A stretch of 64,000 bases of DNA from Promicromonospora iranensis (GCF_028994775.1 NZ_JAJQMN010000016.1:1-64000); one strand, 5' to 3'; positions 41,321-52,093 are shown, counted from the stretch's first letter. Notes: generated by a model from the letters alone, not told the origin. Program-made: numbers and translations.

Positions 41321-42130
41321 TCAGTAGGCGACCTGCGGGACGAAGACGTTCGTCAGGTGCGTGTGGGAGGCGATCCAGCGGGTGCGGCGCGCCGTGGTGT
41401 TGTTCTCCGTGGTGAGGACGCACTCCACCACGCGCTCGACGGAGCCGGTCATGGCGGCCAGTGCCAGCGCGGCGTTGAATCCCCACTCCTCCAACAGCAC
41501 CTGTGCACCCGCGCCCTGGGTGAGCTGGAGCGGTGTGCTCGCCCGGCGGGCGAAAGCGACCAGCGAGTCCTTGTGCGCGGCGGGGATGTCGCCCTCCACC
41601 ATGGCGCACGCGAGATCGGGCAGCAGCCCGGCCGCCGCGACGACGGCCGCCGCCACCGGGCCGGTGCCGAGCACCGAGACGCGTGACGGGTCGACGCTCG
41701 TGAGGGTCCGCAGCGCCTGCACCGCCCGTACGGCATGGGTGAAGACGGCCCGGTTGTAGGGGTCGTCGAGGTCGTCCGGCGGCAGCTCAACCACGAGGTG
41801 CGCGAACCCACCGGAGGCGAGCCACTCGAGGTCGCGGCCCGCGGCCCGGCCGGCGGGCCGGAGCTCGACCAGGCCGGGCAGCGTGGCGCCGGCACCGGCC
41901 GGGGTGATGAGCCGGCCTGTCACCGGGCGTCCTTCGAACCCCGCGAACGTCACGGCCTCGGCCGTGAGGTCCCGGGCACGGGCGGAGGCAGCGGTCAGCA
42001 CGGGCGCGACCTCGATGTCGCGGTGCGCGGCGAGCGTCTGCGACCAGAACAGGTCGAAGTCGGCGGGCTCGTCGGTGGCCGGTGGCGCTGCCGGCGCCAC
42101 CGCGACGAGCGGCAGGTCGTACTCAGGCAC
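41321..42130 (-). CDS. CE7 esterase paralogue lacking the nucleophile
   Basis: A 269-residue α/β-hydrolase related to the adjacent acetylxylan esterase. DEPADFDLFWSQTLA and VTFAGFEGRPVTGRLITP align with the family N-terminus. At the nucleophile elbow, SGGSQGG of the neighbour is replaced by VLGTGPVAAA, so the serine becomes Gly157; the DTRGQGSG block is also lost. It is about 60 residues shorter. GTG start with GGAGGT upstream and an intact frame argue for a retained, non-catalytic protein rather than decay. Confidence 0.75.
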   Translation of the reverse strand: MPEYDLPLVAVAPAAPPATDEPADFDLFWSQTLAAHRDIEVAPVLTAASARARDLTAEAVTFAGFEGRPVTGRLITPAGAGATLPGLVELRPAGRAAGRDLEWLASGGFAHLVVELPPDDLDDPYNRAVFTHAVRAVQALRTLTSVDPSRVSVLGTGPVAAAVVAAAGLLPDLACAMVEGDIPAAHKDSLVAFARRASTPLQLTQGAGAQVLLEEWGFNAALALAAMTGSVERVVECVLTTENNTTARRTRWIASHTHLTNVFVPQVAY

Positions 42131-42217
42131 GGGGGAGACCTCCGGGGATGGGCGTGCGCTGGGGAGCCTACCGCCAGGATGCGGCAGGTAAATTTCCGGT
42201 CCGTCCCCTCCGTCCCG

Positions 42218-43207
42218 TCAGATGATCTTGCCCAGCCACGCGAGCTTGCGGGGGAACCGGTAGTCGCCACCGCCCTCGTGGTCGTTGTACGGGTAGACGT
42301 CCATGTCCTTGAGCACCGGTTCCGCCTGGTCCGGAGCCCAGTTGTTGAACGCCGCGTACACGGTGGACGGCGGGCAGGTGGCGTCCATGAGGGCGACCGA
42401 GAACAGGCCCGCCGAACGCGCCCGCCGCGCGAACGACACCCCGTCCAGGTACGAGAACGTGCGCCAGACCTTCGCCTCGACCGCCGGGTCGCGGTACACG
42501 GACAGGAACCGCGTGATCTCGCCGTACGGGAGGTTGTCCGTGATGGACACCGCGCGACGGTAGTGGCTCAGGAACGGCACGTCGGGCATCGCGGCCACGA
42601 CGTCGGGCACGAGCCCCGCGACCGCGATGGTGATGCCGCCGCCCTGGCTGCCGCCGCTCACCGCCACGCGCCGCGGGTCCAGACCGGGGACGGCACGCAC
42701 CGCGTCGACGGCGCGGGCGCCGTCGGTGAAGACGCGGCGGTAGTAGTGGTCGTGCGGGTCGAGCACACCGCGGGTCATGAACCCGGGAGTCGCCGGTCCC
42801 GAGCCCACCGGGTCCGGCGTGTCCCCGCCGGCGCCCCAGCCCGAACCCTGGCCCCGCGTGTCCATCCGGAGGTGCGCGTAGCCGGCCGCGGCCCAGTGGA
42901 TCTTCTCGTGCGGCAGACCCCGTCCGCCGCCGTAGCCCTCGTACTCGACGACGACGGGCAGGTCGCCGTCGGCGTGCGCGGGGCGGGTGAGCCACGCCTT
43001 GACCGGGTGCCCGCCGAAACCGGGGAACGTCACGTCGTCGACGACCACCTCGGTGAGCCCGACGTCGATGCGCTCCACCTTCGGCGCCTCGTCGAACGTG
43101 CGCGCCTCGGCAAGGGTCGTGGACCAGAACTCGTCGAAGTCGGCGGGCTCGTCGATCTCGGGCGCATACACCTCGAGATCGGACAGCGGCATGTCGAACT
43201 GGGCCAC
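42218..43207 (-). CDS. Acetylxylan esterase / cephalosporin-C deacetylase (CE7)
   Basis: A 329-residue CE7 esterase, normal length. RMDTRGQGSGWG is the family RGQ motif, VAVSGGSQGGGI carries nucleophile Ser187, ALMDATCPPST the aspartate near residue 275, and YNDHEGGG the histidine near residue 307. CE7 enzymes deacetylate xylo-oligosaccharides and cephalosporins, usually as cytosolic hexamers; no signal peptide is present. GTG 43207 follows GAGGAG. It lies upstream of its inactive paralogue, 87 bp apart, probably in one transcript. Confidence 0.92.
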   Translation of the reverse strand: MAQFDMPLSDLEVYAPEIDEPADFDEFWSTTLAEARTFDEAPKVERIDVGLTEVVVDDVTFPGFGGHPVKAWLTRPAHADGDLPVVVEYEGYGGGRGLPHEKIHWAAAGYAHLRMDTRGQGSGWGAGGDTPDPVGSGPATPGFMTRGVLDPHDHYYRRVFTDGARAVDAVRAVPGLDPRRVAVSGGSQGGGITIAVAGLVPDVVAAMPDVPFLSHYRRAVSITDNLPYGEITRFLSVYRDPAVEAKVWRTFSYLDGVSFARRARSAGLFSVALMDATCPPSTVYAAFNNWAPDQAEPVLKDMDVYPYNDHEGGGDYRFPRKLAWLGKII

Positions 43208-43432
43208 GTGGGTGCTCCTCGGCGTAGTCGTCTGCAGGGTCGACGCCGGGGCCCCGCGGGCACGGTCGCCGTCGACGGTGGACAGCGTAGCCGCGGCGTC
43301 CGACATCGAACAGATACCTGCCGGAGACCGGGCAGGGACCGGGCAGGGACCGCACGGAAACCGGCCGGAGCATGCCGGGAAGGGCGGTGTCCGGCGTCTG
43401 AGGACCGGCGGAACACGCCGTAGTCTTCTGAG

Positions 43433-45279
<1,847 letters not shown>

Positions 45280-45283
<4 letters not shown>

Positions 45284-45747
45284 CCGACAACGATCTGACA
45301 CCGCTCGACGGGGTGGACCGAGCGCTCGTCGACGCACTGCGCAAGGACGGACGCACCACGCTCGCGGTGCTGTCCGAGATCTCGGGCCTGTCCCTGTCCG
45401 CGGTGCAGGTGCGGGTGCGGAAGCTGGAGGCGCGCGGCGTCATCACGGGCTATCGAGCGGTGGTGAACCCGGAGGCGGTCGGGCTGCCGCTGTCCGCCTT
45501 CATCGAGATCACGCCCCTCGACCAGGCACAGGAGGACGACGCACCCGAGCGCCTGCGCGGCATGCCGGGCATCGAGTCCTGCTACTCCGTGGCCGGCAAC
45601 GCCAACTACCTGCTCACCGCCCGGGTGGCCTCGCCCAGGGCGCTGGAGGAGCTGCTCGGGCGGATCCGGCGCACGGCAAAGGTCTCGACGCGTACGACGG
45701 TGGTGCTGCAGACCTACTTCGAGGGGCAGACGACGGAGCCGTCCTGA
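45280..45747 (+). CDS. Lrp/AsnC-family regulator
   Basis: A 155-residue protein: N-terminal HTH (about 10-58, LVDALRKDGRTTLAVLSEIS and LSAVQVRVRKLEARGVI) and a C-terminal RAM domain for amino-acid binding (YSVAGNANYLLTARV). It is coupled to the ABC-F gene (ATGA). A lysine 6-aminotransferase gene lies 2.4 kb away, and Lrp proteins often control such genes, but nothing in the sequence links them directly. Confidence 0.88.
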
Positions 45748-45769
45748 CCCCGGTGACGCGGCCCGCGCC

Positions 45770-46696
45770 TCAACGCTGAGCGAGGGCCGGCTGGTCGAGC
45801 GTGAGCGTGCAGGCGTCGGCGTCCAGCTCGACGGACACCCCCAGGGGCACGGTGCGCGGGTCGGGCCCGTGGCCGAACCCGAGCTCGCCGACGATCGGGA
45901 TGCCGAGCGCGCCCAGCAGGTCCCGGACCACCGGTTCCGCGGGGCCGCAGTCCTCCCACGAGCCCAGCGCGATCCCGAGCGCACCGTCGAACCAGCCCGA
46001 GCGCAGCAGGTACGTGAGGTGCGCGTCGATCTGGTAGGCCCGTTCGGCGACGTCCTCCAGGAGGACGATCCCGCCGGCGGCGGACGTCGGCGGCGTGCCG
46101 AACCCGACCGACGTCGCCAGGAGCGAGAGGCAGCCGCCGGTGGTGATGCCACGGGCCGTGCCACCCACCAGGGTGTGTGCCAGGGGACCGGTGATCGTCT
46201 GCGTGGTCTCCGGCTCGAACAGGCTGCGCCGCAGATGGTCGCGGGCCGGCTCGGACGTCAGGAACGACGCCGTCCCCGCCATCGGGCCGTGCAGGGACAC
46301 CAGGCCGAGGTGGGCGGCGACCGCCTGGTGCAGCACGGTGCAGTCGCTGTAGCCGACGAGCACCTTCGGGTCCGTGGCGGCGAGGGCGTCCCAGTCGACG
46401 AGGTCTATCATCCGTGCCGCCCCGTACCCGCCGCGCGCCGAGACGACCGCACGGACGTCAGGATCGAGCCAGGCCTCCTGGAAGTCGGCGGCGCGCGCCT
46501 CGTCGGAGCCGGCCAGATAGCCGAGGCCGGGATGCTCGTCCAGCACGTGCGGCATCACCTGCACGTCGAGGCCCCACCCCCGGAGGTGGTTGACGCCAGC
46601 GTCGAGCCGGTCGGCGTGGACCGGTCCGGACGGGGCGACCACGGCGACCATGTCCCCCGGACGCAGTCGCGGCGGGCTCATCAGGTGCCGCAGCAT
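45770..46696 (-). CDS. Murein LD-carboxypeptidase (peptidase S66)
   Basis: A 308-residue S66 peptidase. The triad is Ser117 (VGYSDCTVLH), Glu214 (VLLEDVAERAY) and His276 (GFGHGPDP); SARGGYGAARMIDLVDW precedes the nucleophile. It removes the terminal D-Ala from cytosolic muropeptides during wall recycling, or cleaves related self-immunity peptides as MccF does. A -10 TAATCT lies 7 nt before ATG 46696, so the mRNA is probably leaderless. Confidence 0.9.
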   Translation of the reverse strand: MLRHLMSPPRLRPGDMVAVVAPSGPVHADRLDAGVNHLRGWGLDVQVMPHVLDEHPGLGYLAGSDEARAADFQEAWLDPDVRAVVSARGGYGAARMIDLVDWDALAATDPKVLVGYSDCTVLHQAVAAHLGLVSLHGPMAGTASFLTSEPARDHLRRSLFEPETTQTITGPLAHTLVGGTARGITTGGCLSLLATSVGFGTPPTSAAGGIVLLEDVAERAYQIDAHLTYLLRSGWFDGALGIALGSWEDCGPAEPVVRDLLGALGIPIVGELGFGHGPDPRTVPLGVSVELDADACTLTLDQPALAQR

Positions 46697-46703
46697 GCGG
46701 CCG

Positions 46704-46709
46704 AGATTA
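46704..46709 (-). promoter_or_regulatory. -10 TAATCT, leaderless start of the LD-carboxypeptidase gene
   Basis: On the minus strand TAATCT (46709-46704) ends 7 nt before the ATG; no RBS is seen. Confidence 0.45.
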
Positions 46710-46906
46710 CCTTTCGGGCGATACGCCGCGCGTCGGGCCGCAGGCTTTGCAGTCAGGCGAAATCTGGCGCGCCCGTGCCGGTTCGGTGCACCTGCACCTA
46801 TTTAGTCCGGTGCGTCGCTTCCGTCTTGTAAGAGCAGATTGTTACGCTCGCGCTCGCCAGTACATTGCCCGGCTCCGCGTCGGGCAGACGAAGGAGCGCC
46901 GAGGGA

Positions 46907-47437
46907 ATGCCCACCACCCGAACCTGGCTGCAGGCGGGCGGTGGCACCGTGGCCGCCGCTCTGATCATCGCCGCCGTGGTGCAGGCGATGAACTCGAGCG
47001 CGATGTGGGTGTCCAACGACCCGGTCGGCGAGTGCGGTCAGACGTCCGGCGGTGCGGTGGTGGCAGCCCAGAACGTGCTGTCGGCGAGTACCGGGCTCGA
47101 GCCCGTCGACGGGTCGTGGGACGCCGAGTCGGAGGTCGCGACCAAGGCGTTCCAGGCCCACAACGGCCTGCCGGTCAACGGCTGCGTCGACACGGGCACC
47201 TGGGTCACCATGCGGGCGTACGTCATCTCGCTGTGCGACCCGGAGTTCGACTGCCGGGGTCCCGACCACCGCGTGCGCTACGCCGCGCCGGGCGGCGCCC
47301 GGGAGGCCTACTTCGCCGACAACGACTGCGACTGGGGCTCCTACGTGCTGCCGGGGGTGGCGCACACGCCGGTCACGTCCAACAAGATCATGGCGCTCTC
47401 GCGGGACGCGGTCGTCGAGATCGAGTGTGAGGGCTGA
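46907..47437 (+). CDS. Secreted peptidoglycan-binding-domain protein
   Basis: A 176-residue protein with an N-terminal signal or anchor (about 8-28) and one PG_binding_1-like domain (about 45-105: AAQNVLSASTGLEPVDGSWD, TKAFQAHNGLPVNGCVDTGTW). It is rich in cysteine for an exported protein (Cys at GECGQ, NGCVD, SLCDPEFDCRG, DCDWG, IECEG), suggesting disulfides, perhaps formed through the DsbA or DipZ systems. The next gene starts 2 nt after its stop, so the two are coupled. Confidence 0.75.
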   Translation: MPTTRTWLQAGGGTVAAALIIAAVVQAMNSSAMWVSNDPVGECGQTSGGAVVAAQNVLSASTGLEPVDGSWDAESEVATKAFQAHNGLPVNGCVDTGTWVTMRAYVISLCDPEFDCRGPDHRVRYAAPGGAREAYFADNDCDWGSYVLPGVAHTPVTSNKIMALSRDAVVEIECEG

Positions 47438-47438
47438 C

Positions 47439-48122
47439 GTGGTCACCTCGATCGAGGAACCGAGGATCCGTCCGGAGTGGCTGCTCGGCGGGGCCGTGAC
47501 GCTGCTCGGCGCGATCGTCATCATCGTGGTCACGCTCGTGCTGGGGTCGGGTGAGGAGGAGCCCGTGGTCACTCCTGCCGACGCCACGGAACTCACGGCA
47601 GGCACCTGCGCCGAGGACCTGCGCCAGCCGCACTGGGTGCCGGATTCCGTCCGGCGTGCGGTGGTCGAGTGCCCGGCGGACATCTCGGCGGGCATCGGCC
47701 GCACGACGGCGGAGGACCACCTCGGCACGTGGATCGTCTACCCGCTGGACGGCGCGGAGAACCAGGAGACGTTCAGGGGTGGTCCCGGACCGGCCTGGCC
47801 CGAGGACGAGGTCCGCTCCGGTGCCTATCACCCGGCCTCGGCCATCACCTACGTGGCGTACCCGGGTTCGGCGGAGCTGTCGGACGAGATGTCCGGCGAC
47901 AACGTGATGGTCGAGTGGGTGGACCTCGCGGAGTCGGGCCTGGATGCCCGGGTCACTCGCGTGGACAACAACGGTTTCGGTCCGGTCCGGGTCGAATGGT
48001 CCGACGACGCCGGCTCCTACCTGCTGCTCGGCACCATGGGCCGCACGCCGACGGGCGGTTCGGGGCCCACGGTGGCCGAGCTGATCAGGATCGCGGACAG
48101 CGTCGCGGCCGAGGACGAGTGA
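47439..48122 (+). CDS. Single-pass membrane protein of unknown function
   Basis: A 227-residue protein: a short cytosolic N-terminus (IEEPRIRPEW), one helix (about 16-36, GGAVTLLGAIVIIVVTLVLG) and an exported domain of about 185 residues without recognised motifs. GTG 47439 has GAGGG 5-6 nt upstream; GTG 47427 is an alternative. It is cotranscribed with the peptidoglycan-binding protein, so an envelope role is likely. Its stop lies inside a terminator hairpin. Confidence 0.7.
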   Translation: MVTSIEEPRIRPEWLLGGAVTLLGAIVIIVVTLVLGSGEEEPVVTPADATELTAGTCAEDLRQPHWVPDSVRRAVVECPADISAGIGRTTAEDHLGTWIVYPLDGAENQETFRGGPGPAWPEDEVRSGAYHPASAITYVAYPGSAELSDEMSGDNVMVEWVDLAESGLDARVTRVDNNGFGPVRVEWSDDAGSYLLLGTMGRTPTGGSGPTVAELIRIADSVAAEDE

Positions 48123-48153
48123 GCGCCCTCGCTGGTTCAGCGAGGGCGCTCAC
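48119..48153. terminator. Bidirectional hairpin at convergent gene ends
   Basis: Perfect 16-bp arms (48119-48134 with 48138-48153) and a 3-nt loop overlap the stop codon of the membrane-protein gene; lat ends on the other side. Confidence 0.65.
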
Positions 48154-48188
48154 CAAGCTCGACCAGCGCGCCGTGAGCGGCGAGCGGG

Positions 48189-49496
48189 TCAGAGGGTTTC
48201 CGTCAGGACCTCGTCCAGCGCCTTGACGCCGGCCTCCAGGGCCTCGGCCGGCACCGTCAGTGCCGGGCGGAACCGGACCGACCGCTCGCCGCAGCCCAGC
48301 AGCAGCACGCTCCGCTCGGTGAGCGCGGCCAGCACGCGGTCGCGGACCTCGCGGGAGGGCAGCGTCAGCGCGCACATGAGGCCCCGGCCGCGGACGTCGG
48401 TCACGCCGTCGTGCCGTTGGGCGAGCGCGACCAGCTCGTCGTTGAGCCGCTTGCCCATGGTGCGTGCCCGGTCCACGAGGCCCTCCGCCTCGTAGGTCTC
48501 GAGGATCCGGCGCGAGCGGACCATGTCGGTGAGGTTCCCGCCCCACGTGGAGTTGATGCGTGAGGAGACGGCGAACGCGTTGTCCGGGACCTCGTCGACG
48601 CGGCCGCCGGCCATGATGCCGCAGACCTGCGTCTTCTTGCCGAACGCGACGACGTCGGGGGTGATGCCGAGCTGCTGGTATGCCCAGGTCGTCCCCGTGA
48701 TGCCCGCGCCGGTCTGGACCTCGTCCACGATGAACAGCGCGTCGAACTCCCGGCACAGGTCCTGCATGCCCTGGAGGAACGAGGTGCGGAAGTGGTGGTC
48801 GCCACCCTCACCCTGGATGGGCTCCATGATGAACGCGGCGATGTCGTGCGGGTGAGCCTCGAACGCCGCACGTGCCGCCCCGAGCGCCGCCGCCTCCGCC
48901 GCGTCCATGTCCTTGCCCTCGGCGATGTACGGGGACGGGATGCGCGGCCAGTCGAACTTGGGGAACCGCGCCACCTTGCCCGGCTCGGTGTTGGTGAGCG
49001 ACATCGTGTACCCGGAACGGCCGTGGAACGCGTGCTCGAGGTGCATCACCCGGGTGCCGAGCTCGGACGAGCGGCCGTTCGCCTCGTTGTGGCGGGACTT
49101 CCAGTCGAACGCGACCTTGAGCGCGTTCTCGACGGCGAGTGCGCCACCGTCGATGAAGAACAGGTGCGGCAGCGCGGGGTCACCGAGGACGCGCGCGAAC
49201 GTGTCGGCGAAGCGGGCCATCTCGACGGTGTAGATGTCGGAGTTGGACGGCTTGTTGATCGCGGCGGTGGCGAGCTCCTCGCGGAACGCGGCGTCGTCGG
49301 CGAGGGCCGGATGGTTCATGCCCAGGGGTGAGGAGGCGAAGAAGGTGAACAGGTCGAGCCACTCGCGACCGTCACGTGCGTCGACCAGCGTGGAGCCGTG
49401 CGACCGGGTGAGGTCGAGGACGAGGTCGAACCCGTCGACCAGGAGGTGCTCGCGAAGGGTGGGGAGCACTGCGGTGGGCTCAAGAGGTGTCGTCAT
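48189..49496 (-). CDS. lat: L-lysine 6-transaminase
   Basis: A 435-residue class III PLP aminotransferase. HAFHGRSGYTMSLTNT, IMEPIQGEGGDHHF, FIVDEVQTGAGITG and VVAFGKKTQVCG (PLP lysine near 287) are typical of LAT, which moves the ε-amino group of lysine to 2-oxoglutarate, giving piperideine-6-carboxylate. In actinomycetes it feeds cephamycin or general lysine breakdown; in M. tuberculosis it is induced in starvation. No other β-lactam genes are present. The ATG at 49496 follows a -35/-10 pair and appears leaderless. Confidence 0.92.
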   Translation of the reverse strand: MTTPLEPTAVLPTLREHLLVDGFDLVLDLTRSHGSTLVDARDGREWLDLFTFFASSPLGMNHPALADDAAFREELATAAINKPSNSDIYTVEMARFADTFARVLGDPALPHLFFIDGGALAVENALKVAFDWKSRHNEANGRSSELGTRVMHLEHAFHGRSGYTMSLTNTEPGKVARFPKFDWPRIPSPYIAEGKDMDAAEAAALGAARAAFEAHPHDIAAFIMEPIQGEGGDHHFRTSFLQGMQDLCREFDALFIVDEVQTGAGITGTTWAYQQLGITPDVVAFGKKTQVCGIMAGGRVDEVPDNAFAVSSRINSTWGGNLTDMVRSRRILETYEAEGLVDRARTMGKRLNDELVALAQRHDGVTDVRGRGLMCALTLPSREVRDRVLAALTERSVLLLGCGERSVRFRPALTVPAEALEAGVKALDEVLTETL

Positions 49497-49502
49497 GCTG
49501 GA

Positions 49503-49532
49503 AAGGTAGGCAATGATCCTGTCAAGTTTCAA
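49503..49532 (-). promoter_or_regulatory. Promoter of lat
   Basis: On the minus strand TTGAAA (49532-49527), 18 nt, TACCTT (49508-49503), ending 6 nt before the ATG, in a short AT-rich stretch between the MFS gene and lat. Confidence 0.55.
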
Positions 49533-49552
49533 TGACTATGGAAAAGTTCCTG

Positions 49553-50860
49553 TCAGGAGCGCATATCCTTGGGTCGTCGGGTGGCCAGCAGCTCGGCGGT
49601 CCCCAGCGCGAGCGTGGAGCCGAGCAGCACCAGGAGCGCCGCCGTCCAGCCGTCCGACGCCGCGTGCACGGCGCCGATCACGGCGGGCGCGGTAGCCGCG
49701 ACGGCGTAGCCGAACGCCTGCACGGCCGCCACCGTCCGCCGCGTCTGGGCCACCGTGCGGCACCGCTGCGCGACGATGGTGAAGATCACGACGAAGTTCC
49801 CGCCCTGGGCGATCCCGGCGAGGCTCACCCACAGCAGCCACCACTGCGGCGCCAGCAGGAGGCCCGCCGGCAGGGAGACCCACAGCAGCGCCATCGTGAC
49901 CGCGGCGCCCCGCATCGGTACCCGGGCGGCCAGCGCGAGCGGCACCAGCACGCTGCCCGCGATCGCGAAGCCCTGGAAGGGGGCCGCCGCGTTGCCCGCC
50001 GTGGTCACCGACACGTGCAGCAGGTCGCGCAGCAGCTCGGGCAGCCAGCCGGTGACCGCGAAGTACGAGAAGGACTGCCCGGCGAACGCCACCGTCAGTG
50101 CCCAGGTGATCGGGCGGCGCAGCACGCCGCCCCACGTCTCGTCGGGCCGCTCGCCACGTGGCGCGGTGACCGGTTCGGCGGGTGCGTCGGCGGGTATCCC
50201 GGTGGGGCCGTCGACCTGGGTCTCGACGGGCGTCCCGGTGGGTGTCCCCGCGCGCCCGCGGTCGGCGTCGGGTGACCGCCTGCCCTGCTTCCTGGTGGTG
50301 ACGAGCCACACGACCAGCGCCACCATCGCGACGACCGACCAGGAGGCGATGGCACCCTGCCAGCCCATGATCGCGGCGAACGGTGCCGTGAGCGACGTCG
50401 CGAAGACGGAGCCGAGGTTCATCGTCGACGAGTACAGGCCGGTCGCAAGGGCCGTCCGCGTCGAGAAGTCGCGCGCGATGATGACCGGCACCACCACGTT
50501 GCCGACGGTGATCGCACAGCCCAGCACCACCGTGCCCGCGAAGGCCGCCACCACGCCTGCCGTGCCGGTGCCGACCGACCGGACGAGCGTCCCCACGATC
50601 ACGCCCACCAGGGCGACGGTGACCGCGGAGTACGGCCCCACCCGGGCGATCAGGGTCGAGGCCGCCGGCGCCACCACGCTGAAGCAGAGCGCGGGGATCC
50701 CCACCAACAGGCCGGCCAGGGTCTGGTCCAGCCCGAGGCCTGTCGCGACGTCGGCCATGACCGGCGGGAGTGATGTGATGGGGGTGCGCAGGTTCAGGGC
50801 GAAGACAAGGACCGCGACGAGCAGCGCGGAGCCGCCGGCCGCTGTGCGGATGTTGCTCAT
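49553..50860 (-). CDS. MFS transporter, CynX/NimT-like
   Basis: A 435-residue permease with twelve predicted helices in two halves and a charged central loop (about 205-245). LRTPITSLPPVMADVATGLGL near the N-terminus is typical of the CynX/NimT cyanate and nitroimidazole transporter group. Substrate unknown. It precedes lat on the same strand by 56 bp, but lat has its own promoter there. Confidence 0.85.
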   Translation of the reverse strand: MSNIRTAAGGSALLVAVLVFALNLRTPITSLPPVMADVATGLGLDQTLAGLLVGIPALCFSVVAPAASTLIARVGPYSAVTVALVGVIVGTLVRSVGTGTAGVVAAFAGTVVLGCAITVGNVVVPVIIARDFSTRTALATGLYSSTMNLGSVFATSLTAPFAAIMGWQGAIASWSVVAMVALVVWLVTTRKQGRRSPDADRGRAGTPTGTPVETQVDGPTGIPADAPAEPVTAPRGERPDETWGGVLRRPITWALTVAFAGQSFSYFAVTGWLPELLRDLLHVSVTTAGNAAAPFQGFAIAGSVLVPLALAARVPMRGAAVTMALLWVSLPAGLLLAPQWWLLWVSLAGIAQGGNFVVIFTIVAQRCRTVAQTRRTVAAVQAFGYAVAATAPAVIGAVHAASDGWTAALLVLLGSTLALGTAELLATRRPKDMRS

Positions 50861-50990
50861 GATGCTGTCATTGTGCGTGACGGGGTCAGTTGGTTGCGTC
50901 AGGCGTCCATCGCATCCCCACAGGTGTGCTGATCGTCATCTCCGCTCCCCAGGAGGGATTGCGGCTTTCCCGTTAGATTGGGCGACCGGT

Positions 50991-51030
50991 CAGCAGGTCT
51001 GGAACACCATCAGCCGGTCTGGAACAACAG
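50991..51030. repeat. Two tandem 20-bp units upstream of a lipoprotein gene
   Basis: CAGCAGGTCTGGAACACCAT and CAGCCGGTCTGGAACAACAG match at 17 of 20 positions. They end 9 bp before the lipoprotein start, within its leader or promoter, so they may be a regulator site or a local duplication. Confidence 0.5.
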
Positions 51031-51039
51031 AGGTGTCGA

Positions 51040-51468
51040 ATGGAGCAGCGGCAGGTCTTCCGCGGTGTCGGAGCACTCGTCGGCGTACTCATGCTGTCGG
51101 GGTGCGGGTTCGACATCGGGAAGCTCGACTACACGGAGCCCGAGTTCGTCGGTTCCTACGTGGGCGACGGCGCCGCGACCGTCGTCGCACTCGGGGAGGA
51201 CAGGACGTTCAAGGCCGTCGGGGTCCCGGACGAGGTGCTCGACGACGCGGCGGGCGGCACGGTCGAGGAGGTCCCGGCCGAGATCGAGGGCACCTGGAAG
51301 TACGACTCGAAGAGCTCCGCCGACCACGTCGAGCTCACCGTCACCGACGCGGACGGCATGCCCGCGGAGCTGGGCAGCCTGCCCCTGTACGTCGCCGACG
51401 CCGATGACCTCTTCTTCCTGCCCGACCAGCTCGGGCGCGAGAAGATCGTGGTGAGCCGGAGCCGCTGA
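51040..51468 (+). CDS. Small lipoprotein of unknown function
   Basis: A 142-residue protein with signal peptide and lipobox LSGC (Cys22). The mature part is acidic, β-rich by pattern (FVGSYVGDGAATVVALGEDR, GTWKYDSKSSADHVELTV) and ends DQLGREKIVVSRSR. It resembles small lipocalin-like surface lipoproteins of actinobacteria, but no family is certain. A 20-bp duplication lies just upstream; a MarR gene is convergent. Confidence 0.7.
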   Translation: MEQRQVFRGVGALVGVLMLSGCGFDIGKLDYTEPEFVGSYVGDGAATVVALGEDRTFKAVGVPDEVLDDAAGGTVEEVPAEIEGTWKYDSKSSADHVELTVTDADGMPAELGSLPLYVADADDLFFLPDQLGREKIVVSRSR

Positions 51469-51486
51469 GCGGGCGGGCCGTCGAGC

Positions 51487-51990
51487 TCACTCGTCGAACT
51501 GGGCGGTGACCGTGCGCAGCAGGTTCGCCAGCTGCGGACGCTCCGTGGGCGACAGGGCGGTCAGCACCTTGGCCTCGATGTCCAGCAGGTCGCTCATCGC
51601 AGCATCGACCCGTGCCAGCCCTTCCTCGGTGAGCTGGACCAGCACCCCGCGGCGGTCGTCGGGGGAGCGGTGCCGCTGGACGAACCCGCGCGACTCGAGG
51701 CGGTCTATCCGGTTCGTCATCGTGCCGCTGGTGACCAGGGTCTGCGTGACGAGCGTGCCGGGCGAGAGCCGGAACGGCTCACCCGCGCGGCGCAGCGCGG
51801 AGAGCACGTCGAACTCCCAGGTCTCGAGGCTGTGCCGGGCGAAGGCCGTACGCCGCGCGAGATCGAGGTGCCGGGCGAGCCGGGAGACGCGGCTGAACAC
51901 CGTGAGGGGCTCGAGCTCGAGGTCCGGGCGCACGTGGTGCCACGCGGCGACGATGCGGTCGACCTCGTCGGCGGGACCTGTGTGCTCCAT
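51487..51990 (-). CDS. MarR-family regulator
   Basis: A 167-residue MarR protein with the winged HTH at about 60-125 (FRLSPGTLVTQTLVTSGTMT, RIDRLESRGFVQRHRSPDDR). It is divergent from the maleylacetate-reductase-like gene; a palindrome TCTCGACGTCAAGA (52010-52023) in the short gap resembles MarR sites of the TTGACATCAAG type. Control of the aromatic-catabolism-like gene by a phenolic ligand is plausible. Confidence 0.88.
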   Translation of the reverse strand: MEHTGPADEVDRIVAAWHHVRPDLELEPLTVFSRVSRLARHLDLARRTAFARHSLETWEFDVLSALRRAGEPFRLSPGTLVTQTLVTSGTMTNRIDRLESRGFVQRHRSPDDRRGVLVQLTEEGLARVDAAMSDLLDIEAKVLTALSPTERPQLANLLRTVTAQFDE

Positions 51991-52009
51991 GGCGAGAGGC
52001 TACCGGATG

Positions 52010-52023
52010 TCTCGACGTCAAGA
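52010..52023. promoter_or_regulatory. Candidate MarR operator
   Basis: TCTCGACGTCAAGA, a 14-bp palindrome with one mismatch, 20 bp upstream of the MarR start and 71 bp upstream of the divergent gene. Confidence 0.45.
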
Positions 52024-52079
52024 ATCTCGATAGCGGGTGCGTCCGGTGTCGTGCGTGGTCAGCGGCGGTGCGGCGACCG

Positions 52080-52085
52080 TAGGCT
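52080..52085 (+). promoter_or_regulatory. -10 TAGGCT before maleylacetate reductase gene
   Basis: TAGGCT ends 8 nt before GTG 52094; no RBS is present, so the mRNA is probably leaderless. Confidence 0.45.
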
Positions 52086-52093
52086 CAGGCCTC

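Noticed and set aside
48189-49496. Start of a cephamycin-type β-lactam cluster, because of lat
   Set aside because: No ACV synthetase, IPN synthase or related genes surround it, and lat is common in general lysine catabolism of actinobacteria.
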